Shown here: piece by piece, positions 9,213 to 18,665 of the stretch
Numbering within the stretch: position 1 is the first letter of the stretch
How the letters are laid out: each line of letters opens with the position of its first letter
Source: an uncultured Flavobacteriales bacterium
GTDB taxonomy: Bacteria; Bacteroidota; Bacteroidia; Flavobacteriales_D; Crocinitomicaceae
Length of the DNA stretch: 64,000 bases
Direction of reading: 5' to 3'
Assembly (NCBI GenBank): GCA_943789205.1
Contig: CALSTG010000001.1
Location: 734,435-798,434, forward strand
Translations under genes and position numbers: made by a program
Notes under the pieces: model-generated
Told to the model about the DNA's origin: nothing
What the model saw: the letters and a program-made list of their open reading frames with translations, nothing else
The model's database searches: none

Positions 9213-10438
9213 TGGGGTTCCTTTATCAAATAGGAATTCATTTTTTTATTCTATCTCTTAGAATCTACTCGGTATTTAATCAAAAAATCAGAGAAGGCTT
9301 GGAGGGTAGGAAAAATTGGTCCTCCACCTTAGAAGACATACCTGGAAATGCTGAAGTCTTATGGTTTCATTGTGCCTCACTGGGAGAGTTTGACCAGGGT
9401 TTACCTGTAATGCATGCGTTAAAAAAAAGGACGCCAAATGCTTTTATTCTTGTCACTTTTTTCTCGCCTTCCGGTATGCAGAACTTTGAGAAAAGAGCGC
9501 ATCCTGTTGATAAAGCTCTTTATTTACCATTTGATACAAAAATAAACGCTCTTACTTTTATTCAAAAAGCTAAACCAAAGCTTGCTATTTTTGTGAAATA
9601 TGAATTCTGGCCAAATTTCATTCTAGAATGCCGAGCAGCCAATGTCAAGCTTGTATCAATTTCGACTTTATTGCGTAAAAACCAAATCTATTTCAAAGAA
9701 TATGGCGGATATTTTGCACAGGTTTTAAAAAACGTAGACCACTTTTTTGTTCAAAATACCGAAACAAAATGCCTACTCGAATCCATCGGTATTAACGCTG
9801 TTGAAGTTTCAGGAGACACGAGATATGATAGGGTATTGCAGCATAAAGAAGCCTCCGTGGCAACCAATTCTATTTTGTCAAATTTCACCGCACATAGCCC
9901 CATCCTCATCGCTGGTAGTTCTTGGGAATGGGAAGAGAAAATTATTAACGATTTTCTAAAATCAAATCCCGAAACTAAAGTGATTATTGCCCCTCACAAT
10001 GTTAACAATGCAAATATTGAGCGCATAGAAACTTTATTAGAACAACCTACTATGCGTTACACAGATTTCAACGAAGCGCATGTCGAGCGTGTCCTTATTT
10101 TGGATACTATTGGACACCTGTCGTCTGCCTATCAATATGCGGATTATGCATTGATTGGAGGTGGGTTCTCAGGAAGTCTGCATAATATTTTAGAAGCGGC
10201 AGCTTTCGGACTCCCTGTATTTTTTGGACCCAATCACCAGAAGTTTCCTGAGGCACAAATCTTTATAGATGCAGATATTGGTTTTGTGGTTGAAAATGCA
10301 AAACAGCTGTCTGAAAAAATAAACGCTCTTGGAAACCAAGACGAGCTCAAGCAAAAAATTGAGGCCTTTATGCAAAGTCAATCAGGCGCCACAGAGAAAA
10401 TCGTGAATCATTCATTTATTAAAAACAAACTGAATTAG
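9212..10438 (+). CDS. waaA: 3-deoxy-D-manno-octulosonic acid (Kdo) transferase
   Basis: The 408-residue glycosyltransferase adds Kdo from CMP-Kdo to lipid A on the cytoplasmic face of the inner membrane. It has an N-terminal hydrophobic anchor (about residues 5-20) and WFHCASLGEFDQGLPV (around 50-65), with the conserved catalytic Glu of family GT30. It also has a C-terminal nucleotide-sugar domain with IAGSSWEWEE, ALIGGGFSGSLHNILEAAAFGLPVFFGPNHQKFPEA, which matches the WaaA GGG-HN-EPAA-GxPV pattern. The length is normal for Bacteroidota. It follows a barrel protein gene in one transcription unit and shows that the cell makes lipopolysaccharide. Confidence 0.93.
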   Translation: MGFLYQIGIHFFILSLRIYSVFNQKIREGLEGRKNWSSTLEDIPGNAEVLWFHCASLGEFDQGLPVMHALKKRTPNAFILVTFFSPSGMQNFEKRAHPVDKALYLPFDTKINALTFIQKAKPKLAIFVKYEFWPNFILECRAANVKLVSISTLLRKNQIYFKEYGGYFAQVLKNVDHFFVQNTETKCLLESIGINAVEVSGDTRYDRVLQHKEASVATNSILSNFTAHSPILIAGSSWEWEEKIINDFLKSNPETKVIIAPHNVNNANIERIETLLEQPTMRYTDFNEAHVERVLILDTIGHLSSAYQYADYALIGGGFSGSLHNILEAAAFGLPVFFGPNHQKFPEAQIFIDADIGFVVENAKQLSEKINALGNQDELKQKIEAFMQSQSGATEKIVNHSFIKNKLN

Positions 10439-10440
10439 AA

Positions 10441-11117
10441 ATGAAAATAAATCTTAAACTTATTAAAGTAGGTTGTCTTTTTTTGATGCTAGGATTATCC
10501 CTTCATACTTTTAGCCAGAACAAATATCATATAAAAGAGACATTTACAAAGGACGGAAAATTCAAAGAAAATTCTGTTGTTTATTTAATAAAGGATACCA
10601 TAAAAATCAATGGATTATTATTCGGCAATGAAAGAATCAAATTTGAGATATAATTTAAAGACGGGCAACGAAATGGTATAGCAAAGTCATGGCGTGCAGA
10701 CGGCACTAAAAAATGCTTTGTAAACTATGAAAGCGGGGAAATGAATGGCAGTAGAAAGTGCTGGCATGACAATGATAGGTTGTGGATTGACGCATTCTAT
10801 ACGAATGGGAAAAATGATGGAATAAAAAAATATACTACAAAAGTGGAGTGCTCAAATATGAAGGTAGATATATTGATGGTACTCCTGATGGTATTCATAA
10901 ATCGTTTTATAGAAGTGGTTCTCCGAAACACCAATCTAATAGTGTCAACGGAGATTTCCACGGGAAATATATTGAATGGTATGAATATTCCAAGAATATA
11001 AAATCAGAATGGATTTATGTCAATGGTAAAAAACATGGCAAACAAAAAGAATTTTCTTCAAGCGGCAAACTACAATCTGTAGAAATCTATGATAATGGAA
11101 AAAAAATAACTCCTTGA
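10441..11117 (+). pseudogene. Decayed MORN-like (YwqK-type) secreted repeat protein
   Basis: The 5' part encodes a signal peptide (MKINLKLIKVGCLFLMLGLSLHTFS) and continues to an in-frame TAA at 10651-10653. Beyond it the same frame reads FKDGQRNGIAKSWRADGTKK and further KNDGIKKY units. The frame then breaks in the run of seven A at 10824-10830. Restoring one base continues as YYKSGVLKYEGRYIDGTPDGIHKSFY and WIYVNGKKHGKQKEF. These G-x-x-x-G...Y/W repeats resemble MORN repeats and the YwqK-family toxin-antitoxin-like proteins. With one stop and one frameshift the gene of about 225 residues looks inactivated. It starts two bases after waaA. Confidence 0.72.
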
Positions 11118-13019
11118 TTAATAAGCCCTTTCATTTCGGTCTTCTTTCCAGTTGATAAAAGCTTTGTTTACGACCTTGTTTCCTCCGGGTGTTGGATAGT
11201 TTCCAGTAAAATACCAATCTCCAAGGTTATTCGGGCACGCTTTGTGCAAATTCTCGATCGATTGGAATACAATTTCTACAGGTGCTTGCATGTCTTTTGG
11301 CGTCAATAATTCAGAGATTTTCGCAGATATTTCTTCAGGTTTGAAAGGCGAGTAAATGTCTTTAACAAAATTGACAACCTCTTCTTTTGGAAGGTCCATT
11401 TGGCCTAGACACTTTGTATAAACATCCTCAATAGTGTTTTCCATACCGCGTTCCTTTAATAAAGCAATTGCTGCATTAAATGCAATGAAATCACCAAGTT
11501 TCGCCATGTCAATACCATAACAATCAGGATAACGGATTTGAGGAGCTGAAGAAACAATGACAATCTTTTTTGGTTTCAAACGATCCAAAATCTTGAAGAT
11601 ACTTTTGCGAAGGGTCGTTCCACGAACAATGCTGTCGTCAATGACAACAAGATTATCTTCGTTCGCACGAATACCCCCATAAGTGATATCATAAATATGT
11701 GAAACCAAATCATCTCTAGAATCATCTTGAGTAATGAATGTTCTGAGCTTAGCATCCTTAATAGCAATTTTCTCTATTCGGGCACGTTGGCGAATGACTT
11801 TTTGAATCTCTTCCTCTGATGGGTTAGAGCCTAAAGCTTGAATTTGAGCTATTTTCTTTTCGTTCAAATGCTGGTCCAATCCTTTTACCAATCCGTAAAA
11901 AGAAATCTCTGCTGTATTTGGAATAAATGAGAATACCGTATTGTCTAAATCGTGATTTATGGTTTCCAAAACTGGAGGCACAATCAGTTTACCTAATGCT
12001 TTTCTTTCGGTGTAGATATCTTTATCCGAACCTCTTGAAAAATAAATACGCTCAAAAGAACATTTTCTTGGTTCTTTGGGCTCGTTGATTAATGTTTCTC
12101 GTACTGAACCATCTTTTTTGATAATCAAAGCATGGCCAGGAGTCAATTCATTAACGTCTTCCACCTGAATATTAAATGCTGTTTGTAAGGCAGGGCGTTC
12201 AGAAGCAACTACACAAACCTCATCGTTTTCAAACCAAAATGCAGGTCGAATACCAGATGGGTCTCTAAGTACGAAGGCATCACCATGGCCCAATAAACCC
12301 GCCATTGTATATCCACCATCCCAATCTTCACTTGCTTTTTTTAGAATTTTTTCAATCCCAATCTCATCCGCAATTTTTGCATAGACTTTATCATTAGAAA
12401 GACCCTCTGTTTTAAAGTCATTATACAATTCATCATTTTCAACATCTAAAAAATGACCTATCTTCTCAAGAACCGTAACAGTATCAGACTTTTCTTTTGG
12501 ATGCTGACCAACATTGAGAAGTACATCAAACAATTCATCAACATTGGTGAGGTTAAAATTACCGGCAACCACAAGGTTTCTTGTGATCCAATTGTTTTGT
12601 CTTAAAAAGGGGTGACAACTTTCTTTTGAATTTCTACCAAAAGTACCATAACGTAAATGCCCCAAAAAAAGCTCTCCAGTGAAACCAACATTTCTTTTTA
12701 AAAAATCAACATCTTGGATTGAATCGGGATTGGCATCATACAAATCCTTAAACTTTGAATTGATTTGATCAAAAATGTCCTGGATAGGAGCTTTTTGCAC
12801 TGAGCGTACACGAGAAATATATCTTTCCCCTGGTTTCATACCTAATTTGATATTCGCCACTCCAGCTCCATCTTGTCCACGATTGTGTTGCTTTTCCATT
12901 AATAAGTGAAGCTTATTCACCCCAAAAAAGGCAGACCCGTAGTTATCTATGTAGTATTGAATTGGTTTTTTTAAACGAATTAAGGCGATGCCACATTCGT
13001 GCTGGATTGAATCACTCAT
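11118..13019 (-). CDS. Amidophosphoribosyltransferase, long Bacteroidota-type PurF homologue
   Basis: The 633-residue protein has an N-terminal class II glutamine amidotransferase (Ntn) domain. Cys9 in HECGIALI would become the N-terminal nucleophile after propeptide removal, and the domain includes EKQHNRGQDGAGVAN and GHLRYGTFG. The C-terminal phosphoribosyltransferase domain carries the PRPP motif VVIDDSIVRGTTLRKS at about residue 463. It would transfer glutamine-derived ammonia to PRPP, the first step of purine synthesis. It is about 130 residues longer than the Escherichia coli or Bacillus PurF and has an extended linker, as in a Bacteroidota-specific subgroup. Whether it is the main PurF or a paralogue cannot be told here. 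It stands alone and converges with the pseudogene. Confidence 0.85.
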   Translation of the reverse strand: MSDSIQHECGIALIRLKKPIQYYIDNYGSAFFGVNKLHLLMEKQHNRGQDGAGVANIKLGMKPGERYISRVRSVQKAPIQDIFDQINSKFKDLYDANPDSIQDVDFLKRNVGFTGELFLGHLRYGTFGRNSKESCHPFLRQNNWITRNLVVAGNFNLTNVDELFDVLLNVGQHPKEKSDTVTVLEKIGHFLDVENDELYNDFKTEGLSNDKVYAKIADEIGIEKILKKASEDWDGGYTMAGLLGHGDAFVLRDPSGIRPAFWFENDEVCVVASERPALQTAFNIQVEDVNELTPGHALIIKKDGSVRETLINEPKEPRKCSFERIYFSRGSDKDIYTERKALGKLIVPPVLETINHDLDNTVFSFIPNTAEISFYGLVKGLDQHLNEKKIAQIQALGSNPSEEEIQKVIRQRARIEKIAIKDAKLRTFITQDDSRDDLVSHIYDITYGGIRANEDNLVVIDDSIVRGTTLRKSIFKILDRLKPKKIVIVSSAPQIRYPDCYGIDMAKLGDFIAFNAAIALLKERGMENTIEDVYTKCLGQMDLPKEEVVNFVKDIYSPFKPEEISAKISELLTPKDMQAPVEIVFQSIENLHKACPNNLGDWYFTGNYPTPGGNKVVNKAFINWKEDRNERAY

Positions 13020-13036
13020 TGCTTTTAACTAGGTGG

Positions 13037-13044
13037 CGAAGGTA
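13037..13044 (-). promoter_or_regulatory. Possible promoter -7 box of the purF homologue
   Basis: The minus strand reads TACCTTCG, one mismatch from TANNTTTG, 17 bases ahead of the ATG at 13019. Confidence 0.4.
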
Positions 13045-13075
13045 AACATTTTTCCTCGAAAGAAATGAAAAAAAA

Positions 13076-13429
13076 CTAAAGGTGTGCTCCTGGTTGACAG
13101 CATTTAGGCAAATCATTCATTGCCTTCTCATTTGCCTCAACTTCTCCTGCTGAATAGCCTAATTCAGCAACTAACTTTTTAATGGAATCTTCATTGTGAA
13201 TTTTTGTTTTATACTTTACAGTAAGAAACATATTTTCCAAGTTAAGTTCAGCAAATTGAATCCCTCTTTCAAAATTCATAGCGCCTTCTATGATCTCTTT
13301 ACACATTCCACATTGTGCAGAAGTGTGAAACATTATGGTATTGGACTTTTGGGCATTGACTTGAGTTGAAAGCACTGATATTATTGTCATTAAAATGACC
13401 ATCAATGCGTGTTTTAAGTTATTTTTCAT
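13076..13429 (-). CDS. Exported heavy-metal-associated (HMA-like) protein
   Basis: The likely start is MKNNLKHALM at 13429, one base after the receptor stop. A longer start inside the receptor gene is less likely. A signal peptide (to about STQVNAQ) precedes a small ferredoxin-like domain. CGMC in HTSAQCGMCKEII occupies the position of the CxxC metal site of HMA domains, and TVKYKTKIHNEDSIKKLVAELGYSAGEVEA follows the usual beta-alpha-beta pattern. The C-terminus ends KCCQPGAHL, adding Cys and His residues. It probably binds a soft metal such as copper or zinc in the periplasm. It lies in an operon with a TonB receptor and a response regulator. Confidence 0.75.
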   Translation of the reverse strand: MKNNLKHALMVILMTIISVLSTQVNAQKSNTIMFHTSAQCGMCKEIIEGAMNFERGIQFAELNLENMFLTVKYKTKIHNEDSIKKLVAELGYSAGEVEANEKAMNDLPKCCQPGAHL

Positions 13430-13430
13430 C

Positions 13431-15615
13431 TTATTCTTTTGATTTAGCAATAGCAAAGCGAATGCCAAAATACAAATTATAACCTATTATTGGCCCCCAA
13501 GCTCGTGTTGCATCAAAAGAAGAACCAAATGGATTTTGAGGATCTACAATTGGGTTTTCTTGTTTATAATTGGTCAAATTTTCTCCACCTAAATAAAATT
13601 CCATCTTTTTAGTTCGGTAGGTAATCTGAGTATTTAGTTTCGGAAAAACTTCACTAAAGGCCTTATTTGAATTAAAGGACTCAGCAAGTCTCGCCTTTCC
13701 GAAAATAGACAGTGTTACATCAAAGTCCCAACGTTTATTTTTTGTTTGATATGCCGCATTCATAAAACCTCTGTGCTTGGGAATCATCACTTTGTTTTGG
13801 AGAACTCCCCCATAGCGTGCTTTCACATCCAAATACTTGTATGCAACTCTGAAAATAAAATTGTCGATGGGTTCAATACTAAGCTCGGCTTGAAGACTGT
13901 TAGAAAAAGATTCATTTTCTTGATTCTGAAATTGAATCAGATCATTCTCTCTATCGACAACGAGCTGATTTTCAAACCATGTTCTGTAATAGTCAATTGT
14001 AATACTTGCGTCATTGTCAAATATGGAGAATTCCTGAAACACAGAGCCTCCCGCATTCCAAGAAACCTCTGGCAAGATATTAGGATCAGGAATCCATGTG
14101 AAAGAGTTTGCGAGGAGAGATACATTATCTAATAAATAATTAGGAACACGCCAACCTTTTCCTGTTGTCAATCGCAAGTCAGTAAGTGGAGATACTTTAT
14201 ACTTTAAATGGGCCCTTGGTACGAATTGTTGACCATATAAAAAATGATAGTCATACCTTAAGCCAAGGACAGTAGTAAGTCTCTGTCCCATGAAAGTGTA
14301 TTCTCCAAAAACACCAGGGATATTTTCGATTCTTGAAAGATCAATTGAATCCACAACTTGTGTAATATCAATATAGGTATAGCTCAACCCCATTTTTACT
14401 TTATGATCAAGCGTCTTTATGTAGTCATCATAAATTAAGTTGAGATAACCTCGTTTCTCAAGCCCATAGAAATTGCGATTTCCGAAATAACCATTCAGCT
14501 TTTGTAACTTCCAATTACTTACAATACCTAAAGATTGACTAGGAGATTTGCCAAAAAATCCTGTTTTTGAATATATATCGATATGCTCATTCTGCAGTAA
14601 AACACCATACCCTAAAGATGGATCGTCTATTGTTGTCCCTATCTGACCTCCCAGCTTTTCGTTCAAATGGGCATTAACTCCGAACTTGGCCTCCATTTTA
14701 TCACCTTCAAAATCCCAACGGTTATGTAGTGCATAACCCTCTCCAATTGGGACATCCCTAAACCCATCGTCATTCTCATCTAAACTGTTCCACTGAGAGG
14801 TTACAAAGCCAAAAATTCCTGTAGACCATTTTTCAGAAATTTCAATCCCCGAAAGCAAATTAAGTTCACTTCTACCCAGCCTGTTTTGATAGGCATTCAC
14901 AAAAAAACCGATCCATATGTTCGGCTTTCTCAAATTCGAGATTAATCAAACCCGCCATAGATTCATAGCCATTTACTACATTACCTGTTCCTTTGGTGAT
15001 TTGTATAGATTCAATCCATGTGCCCGGAATTGTTTCGAGACCAAAAGAGCTTTCGATACCTCTGAGATAGGGAATGTTTTCAAACTGAACTTGTGTGTAA
15101 ACTCCCTCTAAACCCATCATTTGAATTTTCTTCGCTCCCGAAACTGCGTCCGTCATATTGACATCTACCGATGCATTCGTTTCAAAAGATTCTGAAAGAT
15201 TGCAGCATGCGGCTTTTCGCAATTCCGCTGAAGTCAATTCCTCAACATGCAGAACTCTTAATCTTGATATAGATGAAGATTTTTTTCTATACCCGACTAC
15301 CACTTCTGGAAGTAATTGTGTAGAATATAAAACAATATTAAAGGCTGTAAAACGATCGTTCTTTGTTACCGGAATGGTATCAGATAAATAACCTCTAGCT
15401 GTAATAATTAATGTATCCGGTAAAATCCTGGGAAGGACCAATTCAAATTGACCGTCTTCATCTGTTACGGCTCCTTCATTTGTTGCGGAAATTTTGATTT
15501 TCGCACCGTAAATTGGCTTAAGCTCATTTCCATTCTGTCCTTGAATAAGTCCCGTTACCTGACTCATGATCGAGAATTGAACGAAAAGAAAAAGGAGAAA
15601 TAAATAAGGTTTCAT
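13431..15615 (-). CDS. TonB-dependent outer-membrane receptor, frameshifted
   Basis: Two overlapping frames join into one receptor of about 727 residues. The N-terminal part has a signal peptide (MKPYLFLLFLFVQFSIMSQ), a carboxypeptidase-like regulatory domain (IYGAKIKISATNEGAVTDEDGQFELVL) and a plug domain beginning near LLPEVVVGYRKKSS. The C-terminal part is the barrel, ending YNLYFGIRFAIAKSKE. The frame breaks at a run of seven T on the coding strand (14901-14907), and removing one restores DRFF-VNAYQNRLGRSE. The ATG overlaps the response-regulator stop (ATGA). The HMA-like gene downstream suggests uptake of a metal or metal complex. Unshifted translation would give a secreted fragment without a barrel. 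Confidence 0.83.
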
Positions 15616-16307
15616 TGCTTTGACAAAGTGAATTTGTATCCCACGCCTCTTATGGAGTGGAAATAAATTGGATTTTTCGGGTTAGGTTCAAATAATTTTC
15701 TAAAAATAAGAATATAATTGTCTATAGTACGCGATGTAGGAAAATTATCTTTTCCCCATAGTTTGTCCAAAATTTCGTCTCTAGAAACCACAGCACCCTC
15801 TGAAGCCCTAAATAACTTCAATAATTCTATTTCTCTCTTTGAAAAAATATGTTTTGAACCTGTTTCTAGATCAAGCATTTCGTAGCTCATAAAGTCAATG
15901 GTCTTTGCTCCAATAACAAAAACTTTGTCATCTGCTGCAATCAAATTCTCTGTAGGTAGAAGATTTTGGATTCTTAATATCAGTTCTTCCAAATCAAAGG
16001 GTTTGGGCAGATAATCATTTGCCCCAAGTTTTAATCCATGTATCCGATCTGCCGCAATTCCTTTTGCCGATAAAAATAAAATCGGAATTTGGCTCTTGAC
16101 CCTAAGCTCCTTACAGACATCAAAACCACTATTTTCAGGAAGCATAACATCAAGTACAACTAAATCACATTTTATGATCTCATCAATTCGCTCAATAGCC
16201 AGTCTGCCATTGCTCAGAACAAAAACTTCAAATCCTTCCAATTCGAGGTTTAGTTTAATCAACTCAACGAGACTTTCTTCATCTTCGATTAGGCAAATCC
16301 TTGGCAT
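15612..16307 (-). CDS. OmpR/PhoB-type response regulator
   Basis: The 231-residue regulator starts at MPRICLIEDEE (16307). An upstream in-frame ATG at 16355 would add a Cys- and Lys-rich tail of 16 residues and is less likely. The receiver domain has the acidic pocket E8/D9, phosphoacceptor Asp53 in VVLDVMLPENSG and Lys82 in LFLSAKG. The C-terminal winged-helix domain ends in the trans_reg_C pattern SRDEILDKLWGKDNFPTSRTIDNYILIFRKLFE and IHSIRGVGYKFTL-like sequence. No histidine kinase gene is adjacent. Its stop overlaps the TonB receptor start, so it may control that operon, for example in response to metal. Confidence 0.88.
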   Translation of the reverse strand: MPRICLIEDEESLVELIKLNLELEGFEVFVLSNGRLAIERIDEIIKCDLVVLDVMLPENSGFDVCKELRVKSQIPILFLSAKGIAADRIHGLKLGANDYLPKPFDLEELILRIQNLLPTENLIAADDKVFVIGAKTIDFMSYEMLDLETGSKHIFSKREIELLKLFRASEGAVVSRDEILDKLWGKDNFPTSRTIDNYILIFRKLFEPNPKNPIYFHSIRGVGYKFTLSKQ

Positions 16308-16330
16308 TTTTAATTTTGAATTACAACACT

Positions 16331-16338
16331 TATATTTG
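16331..16338 (+). promoter_or_regulatory. Promoter -7 box of the secreted protease gene
   Basis: TATATTTG matches TANNTTTG. It predicts a leader of about 70 bases before the ATG at 16414. Confidence 0.5.
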
Positions 16339-16413
16339 TTTGGTAAAATTAACAAAACTATGTCGACTTAAGGAAATCTCACACCATCGACGACTATAAC
16401 CAAAAACAAACCT

Positions 16414-18519
16414 ATGAAAAACTTTGTTACCCTTCTTTTATGTGTGTTCGTTACACTCAGTTTAAACGCACAGAAAACCCTTATTTCAGTACCCTTTGAC
16501 GATATTAAAGCGATTCCAATAGTAGCTCTCGAGACCCCCGATATGACTCAAATTATTCTGGAGGATGATGCGCGTGAAAAGAATGGGGAGCTTTATCGAA
16601 TTGGCACGAGTATTTCTACAAATATAAATCCAAGTTATACAGGTGACTGGAAAATAAACAATGATGGTTCAAGAACATGGAAGCTACGTGTTAAGGTAAT
16701 GGGCGCAGAAGCGCTAAGTTTTCTGTTTTCCAAATTTGAGCTTTTTGGACAATCTAAACTTGAAATTAGAAATACCGACGGTTATATTGTGCACAAACCA
16801 ATGACACAGGAAGATGTTTTATCCCATAAAATGCAAAATGCAGCTTTATGTTTTGGAGATGATTTAATCTTAGTGCTCAACGAGCCTGCTAACACAAAAG
16901 CAAGTGACATCTTAATTGATCGAGTGATTTATAATTACCGTTCAACTGGAAATCCTAATGTGACAAAAATCAATGAATCTGATCCCTGTGAAGTAAACGT
17001 TAATTGTTCACCTGTAGGAGATTCTTGGCAAGACGAAAAAGACGGTGTGGCAAGAATATATATCGTTGAAGGCAATAGTGCAGGCTGGTGCACAGGTTCT
17101 TTAATAAACAATACAGCACAAGACTGCAAACCATATTTCCTTACTGCACTGCACTGTGGAGTTAACACCAGTGCAAACAATATGAACAATTGGCGCTTTT
17201 ACTTCCGTTATGAATCACCCAACTGCAACAATCCAAATTCAGCCGGATCTCTTGACGATCATTACATTACTGGATGTTTAAGAATTGCTGATTCTGATGA
17301 TGGAGGTGGGAATTCCGGTTCTGACTTTTTATTACTTAAACTTGGAAATAACAACAATGAAAACTCCGTTGTGAATACGCTCAAGTCATCAAGCTTTAGT
17401 GGATATTGGAATGGGTGGAAAGCTGCATCCTCCTCTACACAGGGTGGAGCTGGCATACATCACCCCGCAGGTGACATTAAGAAAATTTCTACTTTCAATG
17501 GGACAACTCAAAGCACATCTTGGGGTTCTGCAGGCGGTTCGCATTGGCAAATGTCTTGGTCTTCAAATGCCAACGGTCATGGTGTAACTGAAGGTGGTTC
17601 ATCAGGGTCACCCCTTTTCAATAACAATGGTTTAATTGTAGGAACGCTCACAGGAGGTAGCTCCTTTTGTACAAACCAAACTTCTCCTGATCTTTATGGT
17701 AAAATGTCTTACCATTGGACTTCTAATGGAACGGCAAATAATGAAAGATTGAAGCCTTGGTTAGACCCTACAAACTCCAATGCGACTACATTAAATGGCT
17801 CATCTGATCCTTGTTCAGGAACAGGGCCTGGTCCAAACCCGAACGAATGTGACTTACAAACGAATAACATTCTAAAAGTATCCTTATTGACTGATGATTA
17901 TGGTCCCGAAACTTATTTAGAAATAACAAATAGTGATGGAGGCGTAATTTGGTCCGAAGGGAATGAAAATGTTTCAGGGAATTTTGCTACGGGTGATGAA
18001 GCCGTGCCAGCAGACCCTACAAATCCATTAGAAAGTCTTACCCAATATAATTGGGATGTGAGTCTTCCTGATGCTGATTGCTATACATTCGCTATATACG
18101 ACTATTATGGTGATGGCTTAGGCGCCTCGCAATGGAATGGCACAGATGGAAACCTCCAACTTAAAAACAATGCAAATACGACTATTTTCACAATCAGCGC
18201 TCCTGATTTCGGAGGAAGTGAGTCTATTACCGTTGAAAATACTGGAGGAGGCACAACTGGTTTCGAAGAAATGTTAGATAATAATATTTCGATTTACCCA
18301 AATCCAGCTCAAAATGAAATAACCATTGATGCCTCTAATGCATCAATTGATTATGATCATATTTTAATTACGGACATTACTGGGAAAATTATTTTTGAAA
18401 CTGCTGTAGGTGGAAATAAAATTACGGCAATTAACCTTGGGAGTTTTGCTAACGGTATTTATCATGCGCGAATGGTTTCGACAACAGGAACTGCCGTGAA
18501 GCAATTCATTAAAAAATAA
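16414..18519 (+). CDS. Secreted lysyl-endopeptidase-like serine protease with T9SS sorting domain
   Basis: The 701-residue precursor has a signal peptide (MKNFVTLLLCVFVTLSLNAQ), a propeptide to about 185 and a trypsin-fold domain. Its probable triad is His247 in FLTALHCG, Asp304 in NSGSDFLLLKL and Ser399 in EGGSSGSPLF. Paired Cys residues such as CTGSL, DCKPY and CTNQ are typical of the Achromobacter protease I/lysyl endopeptidase group. A linker (PNPNECD) leads to a beta-sandwich domain of about 130 residues containing LTDDYGPETYLEI and YDYYGDGLG. A C-terminal sorting tail follows from about 625, with ISIYPNPAQNEITI and the final GIYHARMVSTTGTAVKQFIKK. It is a likely T9SS substrate, exported through the SprA machinery encoded nearby. 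Confidence 0.9.
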   Translation: MKNFVTLLLCVFVTLSLNAQKTLISVPFDDIKAIPIVALETPDMTQIILEDDAREKNGELYRIGTSISTNINPSYTGDWKINNDGSRTWKLRVKVMGAEALSFLFSKFELFGQSKLEIRNTDGYIVHKPMTQEDVLSHKMQNAALCFGDDLILVLNEPANTKASDILIDRVIYNYRSTGNPNVTKINESDPCEVNVNCSPVGDSWQDEKDGVARIYIVEGNSAGWCTGSLINNTAQDCKPYFLTALHCGVNTSANNMNNWRFYFRYESPNCNNPNSAGSLDDHYITGCLRIADSDDGGGNSGSDFLLLKLGNNNNENSVVNTLKSSSFSGYWNGWKAASSSTQGGAGIHHPAGDIKKISTFNGTTQSTSWGSAGGSHWQMSWSSNANGHGVTEGGSSGSPLFNNNGLIVGTLTGGSSFCTNQTSPDLYGKMSYHWTSNGTANNERLKPWLDPTNSNATTLNGSSDPCSGTGPGPNPNECDLQTNNILKVSLLTDDYGPETYLEITNSDGGVIWSEGNENVSGNFATGDEAVPADPTNPLESLTQYNWDVSLPDADCYTFAIYDYYGDGLGASQWNGTDGNLQLKNNANTTIFTISAPDFGGSESITVENTGGGTTGFEEMLDNNISIYPNPAQNEITIDASNASIDYDHILITDITGKIIFETAVGGNKITAINLGSFANGIYHARMVSTTGTAVKQFIKK

Positions 18520-18536
18520 TTCTGTAAAATCACATT

Positions 18537-18561
18537 AAAAGGGCCTGCGGGCCCTTTTTTT
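18537..18561 (+). terminator. Intrinsic terminator after the protease gene
   Basis: AAAAGGGCC and GGCCCTTTT form a nine-base-pair stem around a TGCG loop, followed by a run of T. It lies 18 bases after the stop. Confidence 0.9.
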
Positions 18562-18635
18562 ATTTCCTTTTTATCTGTTTTACTTTCGAAATGCAATTTA
18601 TTTTAAGTTCCTTGTGCTCAGATTAAGGAAATTCC

Positions 18636-18643
18636 TACCTTTG
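18636..18643 (+). promoter_or_regulatory. Promoter -7 box of sucAB
   Basis: TACCTTTG is a perfect TANNTTTG box. A TTG at 18612-18614 lies about 21 bases upstream, at a suitable distance for the -33 element. Confidence 0.65.
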
Positions 18644-18665
18644 CTCAGGTTAACTTTTGATTTTA

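Noticed and set aside
13746-14132. Plus-strand frame of 128 residues opposite the TonB receptor
   Set aside because: It is antisense to a well-supported barrel, with no domain and no promoter.
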